12,123 nucleotides of DNA from a bacterium (GCA_021847535.1 JAJZMR010000069.1:1-12123), one strand, 5' to 3'. Shown: positions 1 through 6,795, numbered from the stretch's first letter. Notes: a model not told the origin generated them from the letters alone. A program made the numbers and translations.

Positions 1-2
1 AT

Positions 3-560
3 AATCCTGACTGGGAATATCGCCTATGGACTGAAAAAGAAATTGATGATTTTGGTTTAATAAATCGTGAGATGTATGATTTTGCCGTTAATTATGGTGA
101 GCGCTCTGATATCGCTCGTTATGAGATTTTACATCGTATTGGCGGTGTCTACGTTGATACAGATTATGAATGTTATAAGCCCTTTGATATGCTGCATCAA
201 GCGTATGATTTTTATATAGGTATCCAGCCACTTGATACCGGTCATGTTCAACTGGGTATTGGCATTATCGGCTCGCGGCCCGGACACCCTTTGCTCAAAC
301 AGGCGATTCATGAAATTGGTAAAAAACGTAAAACGGCCGAACCGGTGGTTTTGCGGACAGGTCCATTCTTTTTTACCCTCATTTTTCACCGTATGGCACC
401 TACATGCTCTGATGCTGTCATAGCGTTACCAAGCTCATTTTTGTACCCTATGGGGTATTATGAAAAGGTCGAAGAAAAAACAAAATGGGTCAAGTCAGAG
501 TCATACGCCAATCACCTGTGGGGTGGCAGCTGGCTTTCAGATGATGCATTTGTTAAGTAA
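3..560 (+). CDS. GT32-type glycosyltransferase with DXD motif (5' end outside window)
   Basis: The frame is open from the left edge, so the real start lies outside; the first ATG in the window (position 72) is inside the conserved region and is not the start. Visible are NPDWEYRLW, then SDIARYEIL and GGVYVDTDYE, and near the C-terminus NHLWGGSW. This is the order seen in the sugar-binding-region DXD family (Pfam Gly_transf_sug, OCH1/capsular type, GT32). The DTD at 156-164 would bind the metal and the nucleotide-sugar diphosphate. Members move a hexose from a nucleotide sugar to a glycan, lipid or, in some intracellular bacteria, a host protein; the acceptor here cannot be told. About 185 codons are present, probably missing only some tens of N-terminal residues. 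It converges with the MurE fusion gene, 26 bases apart. The family assignment is firm; the substrate is unknown. Confidence 0.85.
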   Translation, partial: NPDWEYRLWTEKEIDDFGLINREMYDFAVNYGERSDIARYEILHRIGGVYVDTDYECYKPFDMLHQAYDFYIGIQPLDTGHVQLGIGIIGSRPGHPLLKQAIHEIGKKRKTAEPVVLRTGPFFFTLIFHRMAPTCSDAVIALPSSFLYPMGYYEKVEEKTKWVKSESYANHLWGGSWLSDDAFVK

Positions 561-586
561 GTGTACATTTGCGCTGATTATTGTCT

Positions 587-3334
587 TTAAAGAGACCTTA
601 AAATCTCTCGTTCACTAAAATAAAATTTATTATCTTGGATAATTTGGTATTCATCAGGCCCTTTGCCCAGCAGTAGCACGATTGCGCCAGGGCCTGCCAG
701 GGAGTGTGCAAGCCGTATCGCCTTTTCTCTGTCAGGTTCTTTACAAATTTTTTGCACACAATCTTGAGGGATTCCCGCTACAATGTCCTCAATAATTCTT
801 TCAGGCTCTTCATGGCGCGGGTTGTCAGTTGTTAAAATAATATGGTCTGCATAGGTTGCCGCTATTGCACCCATTATAGGCCTTTTGACGACGTCTCTGT
901 TGCCTCCAGCACCAAAAACCACAATAAGTTGCGCCGTTTCCACCCGTAACGTTTCAAGGACTGCTTTCATAGATGATGGCGTATGTGCGTAATCGATATA
1001 AGCGGTAATATCTTGAGCTAATGAATATTTATTAAGTCTACCTGGGACACCAGCAAAAGTTGATATACTTTTTTGTGTAACATGTGCTGGGATATTAAGC
1101 GCGCGAGCTAGCATAAATGCCATATAAATATTATGCATATTAAAGGCGCCCAGCAAAGCACTATTTTCAAAGACTAATTGATCGATGTAGCAACTTATGC
1201 CAGCACGTGATACTCCGATAACTGTTATATCCTGCATACAACTGACCAAGGCATGGGCGCAGAGCGAACGGAGTGATCTAACAAGTGGTTCATCACCATT
1301 AAGAACCAGATGGCCATTCTTTTTTAATTGTTTAAGCAATGCCGCTTTTGCGGCAAAATAGTCTTGTTGCGTTGCATAAAATTCTCCATGTTCTCGGCTA
1401 AAATTAGTAAAAATAATTGCATCAAATTCAATGCCATGCACGCGAGACATTGATACTGCTTGAGCCGCCACTTCCATAACGACCCATTCAACTTCATCAT
1501 GTACACATTTGTCAAAAAACATATGGAGATAGTCTGGCTGCTGAGTTGTTAATTGCGTTACATAGGTCTGGTCGTTAATAGCATTGCTCACGGTACTGAG
1601 CCGTGCAGTTTTGTACCCGGCTGTTTTTAAGATATGCTCCATAATAAAGGTTGTCGTTGTTTTGCCTTTAGTACCTGTTATGCCAATAATTTTTAATTTT
1701 TTTGCAGGATGATTATAAGCGTGAGCGCTTAATTCGGCCAATACTTTGCGTGTATTTTCAACGCGATAGCTTGAGACCGTTTTTAATAATTGTTCTGTCG
1801 CAGGGTCCAGGGATGCATTGTGCTCAAGAACAATAGTCTCTGCACCATGATCTATCGCTTTCTGAATAAATTGTGCTCCATCAGACTTTGTGCCAGCAAT
1901 GGCAACAAAGGTTGACCCCGGGCCGACATTATCCGTGTGACACGCTACTTTAAATAGTGTCGGCATGTTGCCGCCACTCGTACTTCCGCTATGATTTTTT
2001 AGCCGTTGCTCGTCACATGTGACCGCTTTCATGATAAAAGGCATAAGTATACTTAACCCATAAAGATTCATAATAAGCATTCCGGCGTTTGCTATGTCCA
2101 CAGCAGACCAGACAACTGATACTGTGCCAAATATGCCGAAAAAAACCATGCAGGCGTATAAAAAAGCGTACCATGACGGGGAAATCGAGGGCATTAAAAA
2201 TGTCCAACATTCGCGACCAATATACGCATAAGCAACCAAGACACCTAAACCAAAAGAAATTGAAAGAAGCGTGACGACTATTTTTCCGTAGACCCCGAAC
2301 AGCGTTTCAAACGCTGCACTTGTTAAGGCCGTACTTGTAAGGCCACTTTCCCATACTCCACTTGCCACAAAAACAAGTAACATTAAGCAGCAGACCAGGT
2401 GATTACTAATCATTAATGAGGCCATCGACATAATGCCATTTTTGAAAGGTTCTTTGCCCCCTGTTGCGCCAAACAAGATACCAGATGTCCCTAACCCAAG
2501 TTCAGTTGCGCTGACTGAACGTGAAATGCCATAGCGCAATGCTGTTTGTATAGTATATCCCATGCCGGCACCAGCAACTGCCTTCCAAGTGAATGCATAC
2601 TCCATAATAAGAATAAGCGCCGGAAAAAGTGCATATGCATGGTACCATAACAGTGCCGCCATACAGCTGAAAAAAAGCCCAACCTTAAGGGGAATTATTT
2701 TATCAGAAAAGGCAATAACCCTTTGGGCGCCACCGTAAAGGATATAGGCAACAAGACCGAATAAACAAAATGCTATAAATGGCTTATTAAAACCAGTCAA
2801 ATGTTCTATGCTGATCGCCATTGAATTACATTGCATTGCACTGCCTGCCACAAAACTTGTTACTAGACAAAAAAAAGCGTATAGAACAGGTAGATATTTT
2901 TTGCCTGGTACAAGATGTAAATAGACCATCGGGCCACCACGAAAAACACCCTGTGAATTTTCATCCACAAACAGACTGCTTGCATACACTTCGACAAAAC
3001 GAAGCGCTATGCCAAAAAAACCAACGATAAAGATCCAAAAAGCTGCTCCTGGGCCACCAGAGGCAATTGCGGTTGCCATACCTGCAGCGCTTCCATTACC
3101 CAAACTAGCGCTGAGTGTGTTTAAGAAGGCCTGAAAAGGTGTTATATATGCGGTATTCTGTGGATTTTTTTCGGTAGGGTGAATTGCATAATACCAAGAT
3201 TTTTTGAAATAGCGTATTTGAATCCATCCCAATGCAATAGTCATGCAAATACTGACTATTAAAATACTCAAAACAAGAGGCCATCCCCATAAAAAGTCGC
3301 TGAGAGTGTTAATGGTGTTTTCTATCATGTACAT
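587..3334 (-). CDS. murE: AGCS sodium:amino-acid symporter fused in frame to MurE-type UDP-MurNAc-peptide ligase
   Basis: This is one uninterrupted frame of 915 residues. Residues 1 to about 436 are a complete AGCS (sodium:alanine/glycine symporter) domain, with SLGNGSAAGMATA, GGPGAAFW, RGGPMVYL and the last helix ending LYGLSILMPFIMK, closely parallel to the neighbouring 451-residue symporter. After a polar linker of about 20 residues (437-456, Ser/Gly/Asn-rich) comes MurE: DGAQFI, P-loop GITGTKGKTTT (551-561), the lysine expected to be carbamylated in DYFAAK (K663), GVPGR, DYAHTPSSM, GGNRD, DNPR (837-840, the meso-diaminopimelate signature) and GKGPDEYQ (890-897). MurE normally adds the third stem-peptide residue in the cytoplasm. 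The MurE half lacks roughly the first 20-25 residues of the family. The consensus EVSSH is EVAAQ, and a glutamine five residues further on is methionine. The start at 3334 is chosen for an AAGGAG 12 bases upstream; the longer frame from 3385 has no such support. The gene overlaps the upstream symporter by 26 bases. Domain identity is firm; whether the product stays one polypeptide is not proven. Confidence 0.88.
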   Translation of the reverse strand: MYMIENTINTLSDFLWGWPLVLSILIVSICMTIALGWIQIRYFKKSWYYAIHPTEKNPQNTAYITPFQAFLNTLSASLGNGSAAGMATAIASGGPGAAFWIFIVGFFGIALRFVEVYASSLFVDENSQGVFRGGPMVYLHLVPGKKYLPVLYAFFCLVTSFVAGSAMQCNSMAISIEHLTGFNKPFIAFCLFGLVAYILYGGAQRVIAFSDKIIPLKVGLFFSCMAALLWYHAYALFPALILIMEYAFTWKAVAGAGMGYTIQTALRYGISRSVSATELGLGTSGILFGATGGKEPFKNGIMSMASLMISNHLVCCLMLLVFVASGVWESGLTSTALTSAAFETLFGVYGKIVVTLLSISFGLGVLVAYAYIGRECWTFLMPSISPSWYAFLYACMVFFGIFGTVSVVWSAVDIANAGMLIMNLYGLSILMPFIMKAVTCDEQRLKNHSGSTSGGNMPTLFKVACHTDNVGPGSTFVAIAGTKSDGAQFIQKAIDHGAETIVLEHNASLDPATEQLLKTVSSYRVENTRKVLAELSAHAYNHPAKKLKIIGITGTKGKTTTTFIMEHILKTAGYKTARLSTVSNAINDQTYVTQLTTQQPDYLHMFFDKCVHDEVEWVVMEVAAQAVSMSRVHGIEFDAIIFTNFSREHGEFYATQQDYFAAKAALLKQLKKNGHLVLNGDEPLVRSLRSLCAHALVSCMQDITVIGVSRAGISCYIDQLVFENSALLGAFNMHNIYMAFMLARALNIPAHVTQKSISTFAGVPGRLNKYSLAQDITAYIDYAHTPSSMKAVLETLRVETAQLIVVFGAGGNRDVVKRPIMGAIAATYADHIILTTDNPRHEEPERIIEDIVAGIPQDCVQKICKEPDREKAIRLAHSLAGPGAIVLLLGKGPDEYQIIQDNKFYFSEREILRSL

Positions 3335-4664
3335 AAAAAGCGCGTACTCCTTTTTGAATTTCCGGCATGAGCCACATAAGGCCATACAAGTTACTTATAA
3401 TTAAGCCAGCATTTACAATATCGATGGCATTCCATAACATACGAACTTCAACCAGTGCTCCAAAAAAAGCCATGAGACAGAAAATTAATCCGTAAAGCGT
3501 AAGATATTTACCCTTGGTCAGAAAGGACCAACATTCGCGCCCTATATAGGCATAGGCTATGACACAACCAATCCCAAACATCATAGAGAGGCTATTAACG
3601 ATCCATCCACCGAATGATCCAAAAATGCTTTCGTAGGCAAAAATGGTCATGCGGATATCACTAAAACCGCTCTGCCATGCACCTGTTGCAACAAAAAGCC
3701 ACATAAGTAAAAAACAGACGCCAAAGTTGCTTATTGACGTTGTGGCCAATGAAATGATGCCGCTTTGAACAGGATTTTTTGTTCCTGTTGTTCCGAATAT
3801 GATTCCTGATGTGCCAAGCCCAACTTCTGTAGCATTAATTGAACGTGCTATTCCAAATCGAAGTGCGCTTTGCATCGTGTATCCCAAAAGAGCGCCTTTT
3901 GCCGCTTGTGCGGTAAAGGCGTACCTTGCCATAATAATAAATGCGTGCCAAAGCGATCCGACATTGTACAAGAGAGCAAAGAGAGTTGCTATAAAAAAAA
4001 GACCGACTTTGACAGGAGTTATCGCGTCAGATACGCGTATAATACGTTGAGCCCCACCAACCATGATATACAATAAAAATAAAAACATACAAAACGCGAG
4101 TACATAAATATTCCACGAGGTCATTTTTACCAAACCAAGTGCTATAGAATTACATTGCATTGCATTGCCTGTTACAAAAGTGAGCATGAGGCAGAAAAAT
4201 GCATAAAAATGAGGCAACCACGATCCGCCAGGCACTCGCTTAAGATAGACCATAGGTCCGCCCCGAATAAGACCCGTTGGTTGTTTTTCAGTAAATGCAG
4301 TGCTTGCATATACTTCTGCAAAACGGATAGCCATCAAAAAAAAGCCGAGAAAGAGAATCCAAAATCCAGCACCCGGACCACCGCTATATAAAGCAGTTGC
4401 CATACCAGCAAGGCTTCCGTTGCCTAAACTTGCACTCAGTGCATTCATAAAAGCCTGAAAGGGCGTTATATAATTTTCTTGGGCGGATGACGATGTGTCA
4501 GGCGTTAAAAGATATTTCCAGGAACGAAGAAAATAGCGAAACTGTATAGCACCAAAAGCTATGGTCATGATAAGACTGACCGCCATGATAGCTATAATCA
4601 GGGGCCAACCCCACAAAAATTCACCGCAGTTTTTTATAAAAACATCCAAATCTTGGTATGTCAT
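3309..4664 (-). CDS. AGCS-family sodium:alanine/glycine symporter (stand-alone copy)
   Basis: This is a 451-residue integral membrane protein of normal length for AGCS, with about ten to eleven hydrophobic segments. Family landmarks are TPFQAFMNALSASLGNGSLAGMATA (around 67-91, with GNGS at 81-84), GGPGAGFW (95-102), RGGPMVYL (134-141), GGAQRI (203-208) and ARSINATEVGLGTSG (273-287). AGCS proteins have a LeuT-like fold and import alanine, glycine or related small amino acids with sodium. The start is supported by AGGAG six bases upstream of the ATG. The protein is clearly a paralogue of the symporter half of the next gene, sharing motifs such as AMQCNS, AYAYIGRECW and NLYGL, so the pair arose by tandem duplication. 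It is first in a two-gene minus-strand operon and its 3' end carries the ribosome-binding site and start of the fusion gene. The substrate cannot be read from sequence. Confidence 0.92.
   Translation of the reverse strand: MTYQDLDVFIKNCGEFLWGWPLIIAIMAVSLIMTIAFGAIQFRYFLRSWKYLLTPDTSSSAQENYITPFQAFMNALSASLGNGSLAGMATALYSGGPGAGFWILFLGFFLMAIRFAEVYASTAFTEKQPTGLIRGGPMVYLKRVPGGSWLPHFYAFFCLMLTFVTGNAMQCNSIALGLVKMTSWNIYVLAFCMFLFLLYIMVGGAQRIIRVSDAITPVKVGLFFIATLFALLYNVGSLWHAFIIMARYAFTAQAAKGALLGYTMQSALRFGIARSINATEVGLGTSGIIFGTTGTKNPVQSGIISLATTSISNFGVCFLLMWLFVATGAWQSGFSDIRMTIFAYESIFGSFGGWIVNSLSMMFGIGCVIAYAYIGRECWSFLTKGKYLTLYGLIFCLMAFFGALVEVRMLWNAIDIVNAGLIISNLYGLMWLMPEIQKGVRAFYVHDRKHH
3347..3352 (-). promoter_or_regulatory. 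Ribosome-binding site of the AGCS-MurE fusion gene
   Basis: AAGGAG lies inside the coding end of the upstream symporter, 12 bases before the ATG at 3334 and 18 before the next in-frame ATG at 3328. It fixes the start of the fusion gene well downstream of the ATG at 3385. The overlap of start and stop regions (3309-3334) suggests translational coupling. The 12-base spacing is longer than ideal. Confidence 0.55.
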
Positions 4665-4670
4665 GAATAA

Positions 4671-4715
4671 CTCCTGTACCTCTTTCCCATAAGGGGGTGA
4701 ACCCTATAGAGGAGA
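4671..4715 (-). promoter_or_regulatory. AGCS leader: RBS with an upstream complementary (anti-SD) stretch
   Basis: On the minus strand the leader reads TCTCCTCT (4715-4708), then AGAGG (4683-4679) and the likely Shine-Dalgarno AGGAG (4675-4671), six bases before the ATG. CTCCT can pair with AGGAG and CCTCT with AGAGG, five base pairs either way, so the upstream segment could mask the ribosome-binding site. Short pairings like this arise by chance; the RBS itself is solid, the switch is conjecture. Confidence 0.35.
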
Positions 4716-4787
4716 TTTTAAAAATAATTAATCTTATCATTAAAGATACATAACTGGCGTAAATAGTGAAGTTTTGATCTGTTTATT

Positions 4788-4955
4788 TTAATATTCATAT
4801 ATTTTCATAGTATCTGGATCAAAGATATTCATAATAAGTTTATAATTTTACCCTGATTTTTTTGTAAAACCTCTTACCATAAATGATCCTGCCGGAAATG
4901 AGCTTGCCATTTGGTCATTTAAAAATGCATTTTTGTAGTTTTCAGCCCTTGGGCC
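4788..4955 (-). pseudogene. Decayed C-terminal remnant of a third copy of the neighbouring secreted-protein family
   Basis: Directly after the TAA of the secreted-protein gene at 4956-5561, and in the same reading frame, 56 codons resemble that gene's own C-terminal third. AENYKNAFL matches AQHYVNEFF, GFTKKSG matches GFTRAKDSAG, then an in-frame TAA interrupts, and the frame resumes with YKLIMNIFDPD and KIYEY before a final TAA, matching YNLHISIDPS and ELKIY. The copy also resembles the second family member (FKEVFL). It has no start codon of its own in a sensible place and no N-terminal part. The simplest reading is a tandem duplicate largely deleted and then interrupted by a stop codon. The alignment was made by eye. 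Confidence 0.6.
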
Positions 4956-5561
4956 TTAATAGATTTTGAGCTCCATGATTTTATCAGGTTTTGACGGATC
5001 GATTGAAATATGCAAATTATAAATTTTTTCGATATCTATATTTCCAGCAGAATCTTTTGCGCGGGTAAAGCCTTTTTCGATTGTATATATTTCTCCAAGC
5101 GAGTCTTTGCTTTTAAAAAATTCATTCACGTAATGCTGCGCAGATTGGCCCAAAATTTTATCATAAACAAGAAATGCTGTTACAAGAGTTCCGCCCGGAA
5201 ATGTCTCATTGATAGCGTCAAGGATGTTCCTGTTAAAATCTTTAATGGTTTGCGCGGTGGCATTTTCTACACGAGCATAATCGCTTTCTGCCATAACGAT
5301 AGCAATAAGGGGTTCATGGGTTGTTTGTGAGGGGATATTGTCGATTATAAAGCCGGTGATAAGAGCGGGACCTAGTCCATTTACTATGATATGACGATTC
5401 AATTGCCAGGCTGCTCGGGATTTTACAAGGGTTTGTATCTCCTGTGAGAGATCTTGGCTATTCACTACATCTGCGCTAATAATGCCTGGTGCATTAAGTG
5501 CAGTATGAGAGGAAAAAACAAGCACTGCAAGCAGATGAATTCTTATAAATCTATTTTTCAT
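4956..5561 (-). CDS. Secreted protein of unknown function (tandem family, member A)
   Basis: The 201-residue product begins with a Sec-type signal peptide: a basic start MKNRFIRIH, a hydrophobic core, and likely cleavage after ALNA (about residue 24). No known domain is recognised. The mature part carries a probable beta-strand core, ALITGFIID (66-74), PLIAIVMAES and TLVTAFLVYDK (125-135), then GFTRAKDS. The same layout occurs in the gene at 5731-6303 (SIITGYIA, TIFLIYRE), so the two are probably diverged paralogues. A cysteine-free mature sequence and export suggest a periplasmic or secreted soluble protein. The upstream RBS is weak. A remnant of a further copy follows its stop codon. Reality of the gene is well supported by the signal peptide and the paralogue; its function is unknown. 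Confidence 0.8.
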   Translation of the reverse strand: MKNRFIRIHLLAVLVFSSHTALNAPGIISADVVNSQDLSQEIQTLVKSRAAWQLNRHIIVNGLGPALITGFIIDNIPSQTTHEPLIAIVMAESDYARVENATAQTIKDFNRNILDAINETFPGGTLVTAFLVYDKILGQSAQHYVNEFFKSKDSLGEIYTIEKGFTRAKDSAGNIDIEKIYNLHISIDPSKPDKIMELKIY

Positions 5562-5602
5562 GAAGCATCTTTCGTTTTTAACTATATAAACTACTTTATA
5601 TT

Positions 5603-5632
5603 ATTGTATCATTATGTCTTTTTTTAAATCAA
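5603..5632 (-). promoter_or_regulatory. Candidate sigma70-type promoter for the secreted-protein gene A
   Basis: On the minus strand TTGATT (5632-5627) is followed after 18 bases by TACAAT (5608-5603), 4/6 and 5/6 matches to the -35 and -10 consensus, about 40 bases before the ATG at 5561. The surrounding DNA is very AT-rich, which raises the chance of a fortuitous match. Confidence 0.4.
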
Positions 5633-5730
5633 TATTTAGCTGCTTATTTTTTTTATTGCAATAGCCCGCTTTTTTGCGCGTGAATGATATGCCCATATTG
5701 TAAAAGTACAGGTTTTGATCCTGGCGGCCT

Positions 5731-6303
5731 TTAAGATATAGGCATGATGGTCAGGCTTGTTGTTTCATCTAGGACATTGATAGCCAAGCAATTTTTTTCC
5801 GATTCATTTTCTGAATCAGCAAAACTCTTGGTGAGCAATGTTATGTGGTTGTCGTTTGCTCGATTCATAGAGAGAAAAACTTCTTTAAATCTATCGATGG
5901 CTGCGCCTATATTTTCGCGATAAATAAGAAAAATCGTCTTTATAGCACGGTGTCGTCCAGGACGGCTGATTCTCCTGTTTATTTCGTTTTTATTTTCCCA
6001 ATTTGTTGCTATGGGTAATTCGAGCACTTCTGGTCCATTTTTTATAAAACCGATCTCGAATCTTTCTGGCATGTCACGAAATGATCGCGCATGAGCTATA
6101 TAGCCGGTAATAATACTGCTATTTAACGGGTACACAATCGCAAAATTATTTTGGTTCCAATCTTCATATGTATGATTTAATGGCGTTATTGAAGATGTTA
6201 AGTTTTCCGAATTCAGTATATTTAATAGGAATAGATCTATTTGGGAAATTGAGTAGACGCTCTGCATAAACATTAATGCAGCTGGCAATAATTGTATTTT
6301 CAT
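5731..6303 (-). CDS. Secreted protein of unknown function (tandem family, member B)
   Basis: The chosen start gives 190 residues, beginning MKIQLLPAALMFMQSVYS, a short signal peptide with cleavage likely near residues 18-20. A longer frame from 6348 would put the start codon inside an extended -10 promoter element, so the shorter start is preferred. No domain is recognised. The central part, SIITGYIAHA (about 63-72) and IKTIFLIYREN (about 121-131), followed by FKEVFL and LTKSFADS, lines up with member A (4956-5561) and with the tail remnant at 4788-4955. It is transcribed away from ruvX. The gene has no obvious Shine-Dalgarno. It is likely exported; its role is unknown. Confidence 0.75.
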   Translation of the reverse strand: MKIQLLPAALMFMQSVYSISQIDLFLLNILNSENLTSSITPLNHTYEDWNQNNFAIVYPLNSSIITGYIAHARSFRDMPERFEIGFIKNGPEVLELPIATNWENKNEINRRISRPGRHRAIKTIFLIYRENIGAAIDRFKEVFLSMNRANDNHITLLTKSFADSENESEKNCLAINVLDETTSLTIMPIS

Positions 6304-6346
6304 ATAAACTTTTGTAGAAAATATTTTTAAGTTTACAACATGTATC

Positions 6347-6376
6347 ATTATAGCAAGGATATCCTGATGTATACAA
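6347..6376 (-). promoter_or_regulatory. Extended -10 promoter for secreted-protein gene B, overlapping the ruvX start region
   Basis: The minus strand reads TGCTATAAT (6355-6347), a perfect extended -10 (TGn then TATAAT), with TTGTAT as a poor -35 at 6376-6371, 18 bases upstream. Transcription would begin near 6340, upstream of the ATG at 6303 but downstream of the ATG at 6348. The element overlaps the ruvX ribosome-binding site on the other strand. Confidence 0.5.
6355..6359 (+). promoter_or_regulatory. Ribosome-binding site that sets the ruvX start
   Basis: AAGGA lies seven bases before the ATG at 6367. The alternative in-frame ATG at 6340 has no such site and adds nine residues that precede the conserved RuvX start region. 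Confidence 0.6.
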
Positions 6377-6795
6377 GTAAAGAGGGCAAAATTGCGGCGT
6401 TAGATATGGGTGACCAGTGGGTGGGAATCGCTCTTTCTGATATAACGCGCACTCTTGCAAAGCCTTTTACAACTGTCCCTTTTGCAGATTACAAAAAGGA
6501 AGTTTCAAAGCTGATTGTAGAACAACGTCCCGTAACTATTATTATTGGGTATCCAAAAACTATGCGTGGAACAGAAAGTGAGCAGACTAAAAAAATTCTT
6601 ACACTTCACGCTGAGCTTGAAAAGAATTTTCCAGAGACTGTTTTTATTTTATGGGATGAGCGGCTGAGTAGTAAGCGGGCACAGACTGCAAGCCCAGCTC
6701 GAACAAGAGAAGAAAAATTAAAATCGCATGCTATTGCTGCAGCATTCATACTCGATTCTTATTTGGGGTATCTTGCAATGCAGAAAAATATGTAA
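6367..6795 (+). CDS. ruvX: RuvX/YqgF family RNase H-fold nuclease (putative Holliday junction resolvase / pre-16S rRNA nuclease)
   Basis: The 142-residue product has typical RuvX length. Family landmarks in order are AALDMGDQWVGIALSD (D13 is the first catalytic aspartate), TIIIGYPKTMRG (57-68), DERLSS (97-102) and AIAAAFILDSYL near the end. The family processes the 5' end of 16S rRNA and was also proposed to resolve Holliday junctions. The final acidic residue, usually an aspartate just before the xxAA motif, is a histidine here (H121 in KSHAIAAA), so catalysis may be altered. The start at 6367 is chosen for its Shine-Dalgarno. The gene stands alone on its strand: upstream is a divergent secreted-protein gene, and downstream 188 bases separate it from the zinc-ribbon gene. 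Confidence 0.88.
   Translation: MYTSKEGKIAALDMGDQWVGIALSDITRTLAKPFTTVPFADYKKEVSKLIVEQRPVTIIIGYPKTMRGTESEQTKKILTLHAELEKNFPETVFILWDERLSSKRAQTASPARTREEKLKSHAIAAAFILDSYLGYLAMQKNM

Noticed and set aside
1324..1515. Short frame inside the MurE region
   Set aside because: It is a shadow of the conserved MurE frame.
2089..2274. Basic 61-codon plus-strand frame inside the symporter half of the fusion
   Set aside because: It is antisense to a clearly coding transporter frame and has no signal of its own.
1966..3334. Annotating AGCS and MurE as two separate genes split at the ATG at 1966
   Set aside because: There is no stop codon between the domains and only a weak ribosome-binding signal before 1966, so the sequence supports one fused frame; the split remains a testable alternative.
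4921..4934. Perfect 14-base palindrome AAAAATGCATTTTT as an operator
   Set aside because: It lies inside the decayed copy and is an A/T-run palindrome likely to arise by chance in AT-rich DNA.
5650..5690. T runs and a GCGC...GCG hairpin as a terminator for secreted-protein gene B
   Set aside because: The stem is only three base pairs and the T run is on the wrong strand for that gene.
6304..6348. Upstream ATG at 6348 as the start of secreted-protein gene B
   Set aside because: It lies inside a TATAAT promoter element, and the shorter form begins with a better-placed signal peptide.
6340..6366. Upstream ATG at 6340 as the ruvX start
   Set aside because: It has no RBS, adds residues outside the family's usual start, and the ATG at 6367 has AAGGA at good spacing.
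6164..6460. 98-codon minus-strand frame overlapping ruvX and secreted-protein gene B
   Set aside because: It overlaps two better supported genes, has no RBS and shows no family resemblance.
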